A DNA stretch of 56,719 nt from a virus, in the IMG/VR virus record IMGVR_UViG_3300024243_000022, positions 1-56,719 of that record; one strand, 5' to 3'. Position numbers and translations under genes: made by a program. The notes beneath the pieces are model-generated. The model searched no databases and was not told the DNA's origin. It was given only the letters and a program-made list of their open reading frames with translations. Of this stretch, positions 23,944-33,160 are shown one piece after another; positions within the stretch are counted from its first letter, which is position 1, and every line of letters starts with the position of its first letter.

Positions 23944-26289
23944 TTACTCCGCATATATGTTGTCGAGATAATAGTCTAAGGCAAACGAAAAAGTGTCTGA
24001 ACCTTGATTGCCAGAGTCTATCCCGTTCAAAGTCCAATCATTAGCATTTCCGCTTACGTCATTTCCCATATCACCAGATGCTGCAAAATCGACATGAAAA
24101 CCGTTTGTGCCGTATGTCCCAGAGAAAGTCTTTGGAATCAGAACACCACCCTTAGTTTCTGTAAAAGATGCTGGTGTAAGAGCGTACCCATCAATAAAAT
24201 AAATATCTGCTATTGCCCCCGTCATCGGAATTAAGCCTGAGTTATATGCCCCTATACCATGAAGTGCGGCACTATTAAATCCAGGCTCTGCATTTTGAAC
24301 TGGAGTTATAGACGTAGTAAGTGCTTGATCCGCTGCGTTAACATATATTTTCATACGGTCAGCAGATGTTGCATTTGCTGAATCGTATACAAGCGTTATA
24401 TGATACCATGTACTTGTTGTATTAAAAGCATTATCCGTGGTAACATTCCCCTTTGCAACACCGCTTGAGTTCATTTCCCAGGTAAATTTGCCTGTTGTAT
24501 GCCAGTAAACATCATCGTGGTTAGTTCCATCAATAGCGTTAAAAACATCTGTTATCGTTGAAAAATCAGTGCTATATACCCACGCACTAAATGTCCATAG
24601 TTTCTGGTTTCCGCTTCCTGGGGTTTGGGTTAAATATTCATCTGTTCCATTTAAAGTACAAGTGTCCATAGTTGGGCCTGTGTCTACAACCTTCGCCTGA
24701 ATCTGGTCAATAGCATCCTTATCCGCATCAGCAACCCCTGAGATATCCCACGAGTCTGTTTGGTATGTGTCTGCTGAGGTTATGTCTATTGTGTGGGTTG
24801 TGAAAGGGTCTTTATACAGTGTTGCCGATTCAGCATCTGATATTATTTTATCAAAATATCGAACTTGATCTATTTCGCCATTAAAAAAATGAGAGCCATT
24901 AAATGAGCCGATCCGTGTATATTGACCATTTGTCCACGCAACACTTGCTTGCCCTGATATCTCAGTTTTAACTCCGTTCATTATTGTCTTTATACTGCCA
25001 GAAGAATAATCATAAGATATAGTTACAAAATTCCATGCATCTATTGTATAATCATTTGTAGTTAATTCTGCGTATGTCGCACCCGCACCTACGATACCGG
25101 CATAACATTGTAATTTATAATTACCAGTTGTGTTATTCATACCAATTGAAAAAGTATACGGTGGAACGTGCTCAGTTGAAATTAAAGATTCTATTTCAGC
25201 ATTAGGTTTGAACCACATTGAAATCGTAAAATCTGTAAAGGCTTGGAGAGTGGATTCTTGTGTAGTAGATGTACTACCATTAAAAACAGCACATTGATTA
25301 TATACCCCATCTGTGTATGTAATGTCTGTAGGAGTAGCATCGTTATTGCCACTTTCATCTGTTGCATCATTATTAAATAAATATAGGGCTTTACAAGAAC
25401 TATCAGAAAATATGTCAAGTGTTGTTTCATCTGAGTACTCATTCCTGATATTAAACTCCAAATTACTACCAGTGCCAGTTGACCGGGCATCGAGCTTGAT
25501 TGTGTTCTTGCCTGTGAGATCGAGAATATCCCCGCCTGTTAAGGTCTTGGTAACTGTTTCGTTAAGGCTGTCTGTTGTCGCTGAGAGTTTAAGTGCGTAA
25601 TCGCCTTGGGTTTTTATTGTGGATTCGGAGAATGAGTTTAGGGCTGTGGTTTGGAGTTCTATGTGTCTAACCCCTTGAAATTGGACACCTCCATAATTAT
25701 CAGCAAACTTAAATGCGTAATATCTATAAGCTGTTGAATTTGTAAAAGTTATGTACTTTGGATCAGCTACGTTGGATGCTGTATGTTGGTCAAAAGTAGA
25801 TTGCGAAAGTCCGGTAATTTGAGTCCAGTTAGTGTCTGTGGCATATGTTAATTCAGCAAAAGCTGCCGCATTATCTGATCCCCATAAAGTAAAATTCTGG
25901 ACACCGTTTGTCGTGCTGTTGCCGGAATCGTGACTATTTTCATAATAAACTCTATTAATTATTTTGCTTGACCCTAAATCAATATGGAATCTCTGATTTG
26001 TTATCTCGTCATCACTCAACCAGTTTGTATCAGTATCGCTCCCAGTTAAAGATGCAGTAGGGTCTGTCGCAGCCCACGGTGGTGTAGCAGCACTATTATA
26101 GGTTGTAGCTTTAACATAAGTAGTGCTTTGTGCAGTAGGAAACTGCCCCGTATAAGCCGTTGCAGACGTAACATAAGCACTCTGAGCAGCACCGTCTGTG
26201 GCGTACTCCATGTAGTCTATTTCGAGGGCAGCAGGACTTGAACCTCTGATAAAGGCAAGAACTCTTTTATGAGCTAATTGAATAGTCAT
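23944..26289 (-). CDS. Tail fibre / receptor-binding protein with discoidin and LamG-like domains
   Basis: The start is ATG 26289 after CCGGAGGTTTAAC; a longer upstream frame lacks such a site. The N-terminus (MTIQLAHKRVLAFIRG) probably attaches to the tail. Residues about 70-200 match an F5/8 type C (discoidin) fold (NQRFHIDLGSSKIINRVYYE, then YRYYAFKFADNYGG). Two concanavalin A-like/LamG-type domains follow: CKALYLFNND...FTISMWFKP, then YLTQTPGSGNQKLWTFSAWV with a closing GNDVSGNANDW. These bind carbohydrates in known families, so the protein probably contacts host surface glycans. It overlaps the upstream fibre gene by translation coupling. Confidence 0.85.
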   Translation of the reverse strand: MTIQLAHKRVLAFIRGSSPAALEIDYMEYATDGAAQSAYVTSATAYTGQFPTAQSTTYVKATTYNSAATPPWAATDPTASLTGSDTDTNWLSDDEITNQRFHIDLGSSKIINRVYYENSHDSGNSTTNGVQNFTLWGSDNAAAFAELTYATDTNWTQITGLSQSTFDQHTASNVADPKYITFTNSTAYRYYAFKFADNYGGVQFQGVRHIELQTTALNSFSESTIKTQGDYALKLSATTDSLNETVTKTLTGGDILDLTGKNTIKLDARSTGTGSNLEFNIRNEYSDETTLDIFSDSSCKALYLFNNDATDESGNNDATPTDITYTDGVYNQCAVFNGSTSTTQESTLQAFTDFTISMWFKPNAEIESLISTEHVPPYTFSIGMNNTTGNYKLQCYAGIVGAGATYAELTTNDYTIDAWNFVTISYDYSSGSIKTIMNGVKTEISGQASVAWTNGQYTRIGSFNGSHFFNGEIDQVRYFDKIISDAESATLYKDPFTTHTIDITSADTYQTDSWDISGVADADKDAIDQIQAKVVDTGPTMDTCTLNGTDEYLTQTPGSGNQKLWTFSAWVYSTDFSTITDVFNAIDGTNHDDVYWHTTGKFTWEMNSSGVAKGNVTTDNAFNTTSTWYHITLVYDSANATSADRMKIYVNAADQALTTSITPVQNAEPGFNSAALHGIGAYNSGLIPMTGAIADIYFIDGYALTPASFTETKGGVLIPKTFSGTYGTNGFHVDFAASGDMGNDVSGNANDWTLNGIDSGNQGSDTFSFALDYYLDNIYAE

Positions 26290-26290
26290 G

Positions 26291-27610
26291 TTAAACCTCC
26301 GGTGTCCAACCATTAGTTGTGATAAGCCAATCGTCTGCTGTGTAGTATTGAAAGACCGCTATATCTCCAGCGGTTGACAAGTTCGTAAGGTTCTTACCTT
26401 CAGCGTTTGTTGTGCCGTCCATTAGATAACCATCATTGGCATTTGTATCTACGATAACCTCTATTGCTCCGAGTGTTATAATGGTGAAGTTCATTCCTGC
26501 TACCATTAGCGGGAGTTGACAAGTGCCGGTTACGTTGCAAATGAACGTACCACCGTAAAGATTAGCTCCGGTAAAGTTTGCTGCGAAATTTGCTGCTGAG
26601 TCTGTAACCGGAGTAAGACTTGGTAAAGCTCCCGCACTTGTAAGTCCTGTTAATGATGTAATGTCACTATTAGCACCATCTGAAGCAGCATTGGCAACTT
26701 TGGCCAAGGGTATACCATCGTTGTCAAGACCTGTCATTGAGGTGATGCTAGAGTTAACTGGACTTATACTTGCCACTGCAGCGTCTGCTAATACTACATC
26801 TGCGTTAGTTGTTACTACATCTGCGTTAGTTAGTACTACATCTGCTGCTGTATCTATAGCGTCTTGTGCTGTAGTTGCTGCGTCTGCGGCAGTATCTATG
26901 GCGTCTTGTGTCGTTGTCACTACATCTGCATTTGTTGATACTACATCTGCGTTAGTCAGTACAACATCAGCATTTGTTAGAACTAAATCTGCTGCTGTCG
27001 CGATTTCATCAAGTGCTGTTGCAGCAGCGTCTGCTGTAGTTGTTACTACGTCTGCATTCGTTAGTACAACATCAGCGTTAGTTGATACTACATCAGCATT
27101 TGTTGACACCACGTCTGCAGCTGTTGCAGTTGCATCTGCGTCAGTTAGTATCTCATCTGCTGCAGCCGCAGCTGCAGACACAGCAGCAGCAGCAGCAGAT
27201 GCAGCAGCAGCAGTAGTATATGAAGATACGCTACTCATGAGTATAAACTGAGTATTGGCTAAATCATAGCTCAACATAGCTAAACCAGCTGCAGGTAAGT
27301 CACCAGCAGCTAAAGCTGTACCGTCTGGTTGAACAATTGACTTAACACCAATAGAATCTATATTTATAGTACTAGCACCAGTATTTGCGTCTGTAACACG
27401 CATCAAGACGGGCAAACCATCTGTGTATGAAGTAATTGTATTTGTCATTGCCAGAGTATACGCATCAGCTGCACCGCCAGTATCTACGATTCCATAGTTC
27501 TCAAACTTAGCAGCAAGGCCAAACAATTCTGTCATATCGGCTTGTAATCTTGTTATGAGAATCGTTCCCATAGTGTCTGATGTTGCATAAGTATCTTGTG
27601 ACACACTCAT
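26291..27610 (-). CDS. Fibre protein with seven-residue repeat stalk (439 aa)
   Basis: The N-terminal about 130 residues form a folded attachment region. Then an Ala-rich segment leads into about 16 consecutive heptads of the type ADVVxTN (about residues 150-280), variants being ADVVSTN, ADVVLTN, ADVVTTT and QDAIDTA. The strict seven-residue period predicts a parallel trimeric coiled-coil stalk. The C-terminal about 150 residues are beta-type (GAIEVIVDTNANDGYLMDG, WLITTNGW), typical of a fibre tip or adaptor. It is probably the base of the fibre that carries the 23944 protein. Confidence 0.8.
   Translation of the reverse strand: MSVSQDTYATSDTMGTILITRLQADMTELFGLAAKFENYGIVDTGGAADAYTLAMTNTITSYTDGLPVLMRVTDANTGASTINIDSIGVKSIVQPDGTALAAGDLPAAGLAMLSYDLANTQFILMSSVSSYTTAAAASAAAAAVSAAAAAADEILTDADATATAADVVSTNADVVSTNADVVLTNADVVTTTADAAATALDEIATAADLVLTNADVVLTNADVVSTNADVVTTTQDAIDTAADAATTAQDAIDTAADVVLTNADVVTTNADVVLADAAVASISPVNSSITSMTGLDNDGIPLAKVANAASDGANSDITSLTGLTSAGALPSLTPVTDSAANFAANFTGANLYGGTFICNVTGTCQLPLMVAGMNFTIITLGAIEVIVDTNANDGYLMDGTTNAEGKNLTNLSTAGDIAVFQYYTADDWLITTNGWTPEV
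26780..27140 (-). repeat. 21-bp tandem repeats encoding the fibre heptads
   Basis: Near-identical 21-bp units of the form (A/T)ACTACATCTGCGTTAGT on the plus strand recur about 16 times in phase with the reading frame, so copy number can change by recombination without frameshift. Third-position differences between units show that the array is not freshly expanded throughout. Confidence 0.8.
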
Positions 27611-27611
27611 A

Positions 27612-29615
27612 TTAAATCTCCAATTGATAGAATTTAAACATCATTCCGTTTATAAATACTGGCTTTCCAGCTATGTGTATACTTGAAACTTTGACTTGAA
27701 ATGAATAGCAATTTATGTTAAGATCAAAGTACAATAATGAGCCAACTGGAGTCAACGTTACGTTTTCTAAGTCGGCCAGAGGTATATTTTCTATATCAGC
27801 TAGTGTAATTGCGTCCGAGATTGCTAAAGCTAAAGACTTAGTTAACTCAGAAGTGCCTCTCTGGCCGTTCTTGTAGAAGTCAAATACAATATTTGAGCCA
27901 TTGATACTTGAGGCCATAATCTGACCTTGTACTAAGTCTCGTGTTCCAAATGGCATTTCTACGTAAGCTGTTTTATAAGACGGTGCTATTTGTGTAGTGC
28001 CTAAGTCTTTGTACTGTGTAGTACCTATTTCGTACATGTAGCCATCAGAACAACCTATTACAAACTTTGCACCAATTTGTTTAAAAAACGTAGGTGTCAC
28101 AGGTAATTTATACCTCGACCAGGGATAACGTACTTTGCCATTCTTCATTCTAATTGGTTGTTTTGTATGGCATATGTATGTATATGTACCACCTAAGTTT
28201 AACCAGTATTGACCATCCGCTGCATGATACCCTGCGATAGCTGTACCTGTTACCCAGTTAGTAAAAGCATCTCTTATAGGATCAGAGAATGAGTCTGTAC
28301 GTAGATCACCAAACTCTTGTATACCAGTTAGATTATCTGTGCCTGTCGCTGAGCTAAACCATAAGTCATTATTTGTATTGACCAAAGTTTTAATTGTAGA
28401 CCAAGACTTCTGAAACAGTAGTGGAAGTTTATACGTACTTGGAGTCGAGCCTTCTAACTTACACATGAATGAATGTTCTTCTGTACCTAGTACGTAAAGT
28501 GTGCCATATAAATCTTCAAATCCACCAATCGGGAATGAGTTAGCATTATCGTCTACTACACCAACATAACCACCGCCACCACTTGTAGACCAATCAAGAT
28601 GTGTTAAGTTACCATAGTATGCACGACCTGGTTCATCTGGATTCTTGATCCACGGTCTGTTACCAGCAACTACGCCATAAGATGCTTTAGGCGGACGACC
28701 AGGATAAACCTTCATTATAGGATCACTTGTTGCTGTCTGAGCCCACGATCCTGTCCATACCCATGCAGCACCAGCGCTTGCTACTGTAGTACCTTGAACT
28801 AAGAAATTTGATCCTTCTAGACAAGCATAGTACGCTGTGCTCGGTAGCATTTCAGATGATACATCTGCACTTGTAAACACTATAGATATATAGTCTGCTG
28901 ATGCACTTGGTACAATGCCTGTATAAGCTTTAGTTGCTACAACTGCGTCTGATGATACAAGTCTTAATGTGGCGGTGATTGCCGCAGTACCGCCTGATTC
29001 TTGTACTTTAGCTTCTATTTTAGTAATTGGAATAGTGTACCCAGCATCCCAAGCTTGACTTGTAAACTTAGCTGCTATGCGATCGTCTGTACCAGCAGTA
29101 AGAACTGCTGCAGCATCGTCTTGACCAGAATAGTTATCGTATTGTGTACCATCGTCGCCACCATCATATGCTATCTTAATTGTAGTTGTATCTTCACAGT
29201 ATTTAAGATACGAACCATCACATATTAGCGCTACGTCGTTGTACGATACAAGCGTAGTAAGACCAACCATTGTCTTGGTGTCTACTTGTGTCGGTGTTAG
29301 CGTACTCATGTAATATACTTTATATACACTACTAGCATTATCAGTACATAGTGTATACTCAGTGCCACCTAGAGTCACTGATGCAGCATCTACGAGTGAC
29401 CCTATAGCAGTATCTGACCATTTATATACTGCACCACGTGTTTCTAACTGGCCGCCTGGATTAAGCTTTAAATCGATACACTCAGCTAGTTCTTCTCGTT
29501 CCAGTTGAAAGGAAGGTACTGATGTATTCTCACCTAGTGGCCACCCAACAAATGCAATACCTTCTTCTTCAAGAGGTTGTGTTTGTGAGTTTATATATGC
29601 TGGAATTTCTCTCAT
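27612..29615 (-). CDS. Tail nozzle-type protein (gp12-like, 667 aa)
   Basis: It is a large beta-rich protein (LTTLVSYNDVALICDGSYLK, GGFEDLYGTLYVLGTEEHSF, KFVIGCSDGYMYEIG) with repeated strand-turn patterns like a propeller. In podoviruses the gene after the tail adaptor encodes the nozzle or tubular B protein; size and order fit. A long insertion near residues 170-300 (SGGTAAITATLRLVSS...ADYISIVFTSADVSSE) looks like an extra carbohydrate-binding-type sandwich. Family match is by context, not by motif. Confidence 0.65.
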   Translation of the reverse strand: MREIPAYINSQTQPLEEEGIAFVGWPLGENTSVPSFQLEREELAECIDLKLNPGGQLETRGAVYKWSDTAIGSLVDAASVTLGGTEYTLCTDNASSVYKVYYMSTLTPTQVDTKTMVGLTTLVSYNDVALICDGSYLKYCEDTTTIKIAYDGGDDGTQYDNYSGQDDAAAVLTAGTDDRIAAKFTSQAWDAGYTIPITKIEAKVQESGGTAAITATLRLVSSDAVVATKAYTGIVPSASADYISIVFTSADVSSEMLPSTAYYACLEGSNFLVQGTTVASAGAAWVWTGSWAQTATSDPIMKVYPGRPPKASYGVVAGNRPWIKNPDEPGRAYYGNLTHLDWSTSGGGGYVGVVDDNANSFPIGGFEDLYGTLYVLGTEEHSFMCKLEGSTPSTYKLPLLFQKSWSTIKTLVNTNNDLWFSSATGTDNLTGIQEFGDLRTDSFSDPIRDAFTNWVTGTAIAGYHAADGQYWLNLGGTYTYICHTKQPIRMKNGKVRYPWSRYKLPVTPTFFKQIGAKFVIGCSDGYMYEIGTTQYKDLGTTQIAPSYKTAYVEMPFGTRDLVQGQIMASSINGSNIVFDFYKNGQRGTSELTKSLALAISDAITLADIENIPLADLENVTLTPVGSLLYFDLNINCYSFQVKVSSIHIAGKPVFINGMMFKFYQLEI

Positions 29616-30223
29616 TAGAAACCTGCGTCTTTAATGGCTTGTTGACGTACTCTACGAACGGTCTTAGATACTATGGTCTGTCTGAAAAACTCATGTAAAG
29701 CAAAGTCACCAACTATCTTACGTTCATTTCTGTTCTTCGCAATTATTATAACTCCTCCACGGAGTTCGTTGTTAAACTCATCATTGTATGGCATTGAGTT
29801 GCCACTAACTAGAGTTGTAGATTTCTGGTTGTATTGTAAAAAAACTGTTTGCTCTGATGATGCTGTTCTTTCGAAAATCATATTTGTTTTATGAATACCA
29901 TAGTAACTAGGTATTCCAGTAGCGTTTTCTTGGAGTTCTTCATTTATCCAAGCAACACTCTTTTTCACTAAATCTGTATCGTCAATTTGTACTAATATGT
30001 CTGTACTGAAGTCAGTAGGTAGTGCAACACTGCTATTCGATATTGGTAGAGTTAAAGAAGTTGAATTAAATACCCAGTCTGACTGAACTGAGCCAAGGAA
30101 AGTTGCTAAGGCCTCAATTACTCTGTTGTAGAAAGCTAGTACCATAGTAGCTGAGTATTGCGTGGAATCCTCATCGCGTATATCAAACCTTGTCTGTGTT
30201 ATTTCTGCATCTATAGTTGCCAT
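29615..30223 (-). CDS. Head-tail adaptor / tail tubular A-type protein (202 aa)
   Basis: The N-terminal helices (STQYSATMVLAFYNRVIEALATF) and the following beta segment (LPISNSSVALPTDFSTDILVQI) with a helical end (DFALHEFFRQTIVSKTVRR) match the pattern of gp4/gp11-type short-tail adaptors. Its position between capsid genes and the nozzle supports this. It shares one base with the next gene's start. Confidence 0.65.
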   Translation of the reverse strand: MATIDAEITQTRFDIRDEDSTQYSATMVLAFYNRVIEALATFLGSVQSDWVFNSTSLTLPISNSSVALPTDFSTDILVQIDDTDLVKKSVAWINEELQENATGIPSYYGIHKTNMIFERTASSEQTVFLQYNQKSTTLVSGNSMPYNDEFNNELRGGVIIIAKNRNERKIVGDFALHEFFRQTIVSKTVRRVRQQAIKDAGF

Positions 30224-30230
30224 GTTAAAT

Positions 30231-30254
30231 ATGGGAGGGATTGCTCCCTCCCAT
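30231..30254 (-). other. Strong GNRA-capped hairpin between capsid and tail genes
   Basis: A perfect 10-bp stem ATGGGAGGGA/TCCCTCCCAT closes a TTGC loop, which reads GCAA (a GNRA tetraloop) in the minus-strand RNA. It lies after the 30262 gene and before the adaptor start. The following ATTTAAC is not a real U-run, so it may act as a partial terminator or 3' stabiliser that lowers tail expression relative to capsid. Confidence 0.7.
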
Positions 30255-30261
30255 CCTCAAA

Positions 30262-30948
30262 TTAATGATTAATGCAAAGTGCAACTACTTCAAATTTAGC
30301 GCCGTCAAGATCAACGTCACCGTTAGTTGTAGAAGCTACGATGTCAATAGTATCTGCAGAAGCGAAGTACAATGGAGAAGCTGCCCTAGGTGCCTTAAGT
30401 ACAAAAACCTCTGCTGTAGCGGACGCTAAATCAATAGCCCCTCCAGTGTTATTTGCAAGTACAACAGACACTGTATCTTCTGCTGTAACAGTTGCTGTAA
30501 TAACAAGGTCTACAAGATCTACACCAAGTGTAACTAAAACAGGATTACCTATCGCAGCACCTGCAACAGTTATATCTTTAACTTCTTCATTACCGTCGTC
30601 AATTGACGCTGCATCCCATGTAGAAGTCGCTGTTAGAACTGTTGATGCATTACCAGTAGCATCTAAATTGAGGTCTTGGCCCCAGTAATCAGTATCAGAA
30701 CCATAACCAAGATGAACTGTAGCATCTGCTGTTTCCGCTGTAATAACATTAATATACGCATTTAACACTGTAGTGCGAGCTGGAATAGCTAAACACTGCG
30801 CTACATCAGTTTCACCTGCATCAATTGTCTGAATTGAACAGTCAATAGTGTTTCTGCGAACTTGAAAATCTGGGTCAATAAGGAGCTTCTGTGTAGCTGT
30901 TGCACCCCCGGTGACTGAACCATCACAAAAATTATATGTGGTTGCCAT
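30262..30948 (-). CDS. Capsid accessory/decoration protein, long paralogue (228 aa)
   Basis: The first about 100 and last about 40 residues align with the 151-aa product of 30961-31416 (both start MATTYNF, share AETA(D/N)xTVxLGYG and end with DxDLDGxKxEV). Between them lies an extra about 80-residue sandwich-type segment (TSTWDAASIDDGNEEVKDIT, GNPVLVTLGVDL, DTVSVVLANNTGGAIDLAS), a motif set common in phage head decoration or major head-associated proteins. The gene lies directly after its paralogue and the major capsid gene. Confidence 0.7.
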   Translation of the reverse strand: MATTYNFCDGSVTGGATATQKLLIDPDFQVRRNTIDCSIQTIDAGETDVAQCLAIPARTTVLNAYINVITAETADATVHLGYGSDTDYWGQDLNLDATGNASTVLTATSTWDAASIDDGNEEVKDITVAGAAIGNPVLVTLGVDLVDLVITATVTAEDTVSVVLANNTGGAIDLASATAEVFVLKAPRAASPLYFASADTIDIVASTTNGDVDLDGAKFEVVALCINH

Positions 30949-30960
30949 GTCTCACCTCCT

Positions 30961-31416
30961 TTAATAAGTGTCGACGTGTTTAAGGCAAACAGCAAAAACT
31001 TCTACTTTAAGTCCGTCCAAGTCAACATCTGCGCCGTCTGTAGTCGCAGTAAGGTCAATAGTGTCAGCAGCAGCGAAATAAACTGGAACATTACTTCCAA
31101 GCCCACCTACCGTTACATCAGCAGCAGCGGCAACATCAAGAGCGTCGCCCCACTGATCAGCGTTTCCACCATAACCTAGGTCAACGGTACCATTAGCGGT
31201 TTCTGCAGTCATCACTCGTACGTAAGCAGTGAGTACTGTAGTAGCTGCAGGAATAATCAGACACTGCGCGACATCAGCCGCGCCAGCTTCAATATTCTGC
31301 AATGAAAAATCAACAATGTGCCGGAGTATAGTTAACTCATTTTCCCGAAGGGTAGTCTGAGTCATTCTAGGAACACCAGCGATACTTCCATCTGTAAAAT
31401 TATATGTGGTTGCCAT
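30961..31416 (-). CDS. Capsid accessory protein, short paralogue (151 aa)
   Basis: A Thr/Ala/Asp-rich beta protein beginning MATTYNFTDGSIAG. A dense AGGTGA-type ribosome site upstream and the slot directly behind the major capsid gene indicate abundant synthesis. It shares both ends with the 228-aa neighbour but lacks its central insertion. Probable cement or decoration protein; function from context. Confidence 0.7.
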   Translation of the reverse strand: MATTYNFTDGSIAGVPRMTQTTLRENELTILRHIVDFSLQNIEAGAADVAQCLIIPAATTVLTAYVRVMTAETANGTVDLGYGGNADQWGDALDVAAAADVTVGGLGSNVPVYFAAADTIDLTATTDGADVDLDGLKVEVFAVCLKHVDTY

Positions 31417-31429
31417 TTAGGTCACCTCC

Positions 31430-32500
31430 TTAACTATGCGCAGCAGCATAAGAGCTAATGGTCATAACCCCAAAGTCTTTGCTGTTGAAACGGGTTTTTT
31501 GCATACCAAAACAACTGCCGGCTGCAAGACCTTTTTTGTTACCATAATCCTGGCTTTTTTCAACCCAGGTAATATAGTTGTCTTTACCAACTTTCTTTTG
31601 GTCCATTCTGTCATAAGCATTACCCAACGCAAAAACACCAGCTTGTGCACCCAGGAAGAGATTCCTTCGTACGTTAGTTGTAGGTGTGTAAATACGATTT
31701 GATTCATAGATGATGCATTTATTGTAAACACCAAGAGCTCCGTTAAAGATCGGATTCTTGAGTCCACGAATATTTGCATACTGCTGAATTTCATGCCATT
31801 TAACACTTGAAGAACCTGTACCAAGGGACAATTTCATGTCAGTCACTGAGTAAGGATGAAGCACAACTACAAAGTAGTCGTCGCCATCGATACGAACAGG
31901 ACGCATGGGAACGTCATTGGTAGTCGCTTTTTCTTTTGCGTAATCAATATCTTCAAGCAGGAATTTATCATTTGAATCCAGGGCGCCAGTGCTTGTTTCA
32001 GCAGTTGCGTTACCAGAATAAATGATATGATCTGAGTCAGGAGTTCGGCCAGTGTTGCTACCGTGGGTCAACGAGGTGTCACCGCAAAGATACCTGAACA
32101 TATACTCTTCAAGCTTGTTGCTCCACCATCTTGACAAGGCCCACTGTCCGTCCTTTCTAAGATTATGAATTGTTCTCTGCTGGGACATTTTTCCAAAGAT
32201 ATGTGCATGTCTCAGCTGATTGATTTTAATACTGTCCTGATAAAAAGTCAACTGTTCTTCGTTGCCTTCCAGGGTGTTGTCTCCAGTTACGCCAGCGCCT
32301 TCCATCTCAACTAAGAGATCGTAGACTATATTATCACCAGCGTTCTTCTCGAGGTCTTTTGCCATATAAAGGATCGCATCTTCATTAGTTCCGAGAAACT
32401 TGCGGAAGAACAAGGTACCCTTAAGGGCCTCGTACCATGTCTTTTTAGACCAAAGTTTCACCGTTTGACTTGACGATGTGCCGAACTCTGTCTCTGCCAT
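31430..32500 (-). CDS. Major capsid protein (N4-gp56 / DUF4043 family)
   Basis: The 356-aa sequence has the family's opening (VKLWSKKTWYEALKGTLFF), LEKNAGDNIVYDL, then GDNTLEGNEEQLTFYQDSI with KINQLRHA and a GKMSQQR motif, all characteristic of N4 gp56-type HK97-fold capsid proteins. The middle has PVRIDGDDYFVVVLHPYS and the end is conserved (KKGLAAGSCFGMQKTRF). Standard AGGAG site before ATG. It forms the icosahedral shell with the scaffold encoded two genes upstream. Confidence 0.9.
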   Translation of the reverse strand: MAETEFGTSSSQTVKLWSKKTWYEALKGTLFFRKFLGTNEDAILYMAKDLEKNAGDNIVYDLLVEMEGAGVTGDNTLEGNEEQLTFYQDSIKINQLRHAHIFGKMSQQRTIHNLRKDGQWALSRWWSNKLEEYMFRYLCGDTSLTHGSNTGRTPDSDHIIYSGNATAETSTGALDSNDKFLLEDIDYAKEKATTNDVPMRPVRIDGDDYFVVVLHPYSVTDMKLSLGTGSSSVKWHEIQQYANIRGLKNPIFNGALGVYNKCIIYESNRIYTPTTNVRRNLFLGAQAGVFALGNAYDRMDQKKVGKDNYITWVEKSQDYGNKKGLAAGSCFGMQKTRFNSKDFGVMTISSYAAAHS

Positions 32501-32519
32501 TTGTGACTCCTGTTAATAA

Positions 32520-33152
32520 TTATGAATATTTATCTTTATACTCCACAACTTTGTGTAGTAGATCTTCGTTTGACTCTATTGTACCTAGTAAAGTATTACA
32601 TCTAGGACACAGTAACCCTCTAACCTTATTTGTATCATGGTCATGATCTATGGATGCTCTAGTAGATAACTCACTGAAATCTTTACTGCAAATTTCACAG
32701 CAGCCTTTTTGTTGATTCATCATATCTTGAAAATCAACTTCAGTTAAGCCATAACTTGTTTTAATACTAGCCATACGAAAATAATGATCACGTTGTTTAC
32801 GTTCAGCATTATTTTTTGCACCAGTAGGGTTATACTGTTTTCGTCGTAAGTGCTCACAAGTTTTACAGTTAACCATTAAACCATTTTTATCTCGGTTGTC
32901 AACTCCGAATAATTTAACTGATAAAGTTTGTTTACACGACGGACAATACTTTTTACCTTGTTTAAGCTGCTGAACGCGTCGATTAGTTTCTTCGACACTT
33001 TTCTTGCCTTTACCATTTGCCCAGCATTTTTTATTTGACTTACTTGCACATTGTCTACAGTATGATTTTAAACCGTCTTTACTTCGCGCTTGTTTGTTAA
33101 ACTCAGTAATACTTTTTTCTACTTTACATCCACTACACGTTTTAGTCTTCAT
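32520..33152 (-). CDS. Endonuclease VII-type HNH homing endonuclease
   Basis: Starting at ATG 33152 (GCGAGGG upstream) the product is 210 aa. Two N-terminal zinc-finger modules (CSGCKVEK...CRQC and CPSCKQTL...CKTC) probably bind DNA. The C-terminus carries CEICSKDF, then IDHDHDTNKVRGLLCPRCN and LG, the recombination endonuclease VII/HNH core. It is a free-standing gene wedged between scaffold and major capsid genes, which are normally adjacent, so it is most likely a homing endonuclease. A hairpin may cover its ribosome site. The frame also extends upstream to 33257 without a good start. Confidence 0.88.
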   Translation of the reverse strand: MKTKTCSGCKVEKSITEFNKQARSKDGLKSYCRQCASKSNKKCWANGKGKKSVEETNRRVQQLKQGKKYCPSCKQTLSVKLFGVDNRDKNGLMVNCKTCEHLRRKQYNPTGAKNNAERKQRDHYFRMASIKTSYGLTEVDFQDMMNQQKGCCEICSKDFSELSTRASIDHDHDTNKVRGLLCPRCNTLLGTIESNEDLLHKVVEYKDKYS

Positions 33153-33160
33153 TTTACTAG

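Noticed and set aside
26661-27251. 196-aa plus-strand frame rich in Ser/Thr/Ala
   Set aside because: Antisense shadow of the heptad-repeat fibre gene; the 21-bp period keeps several frames open.
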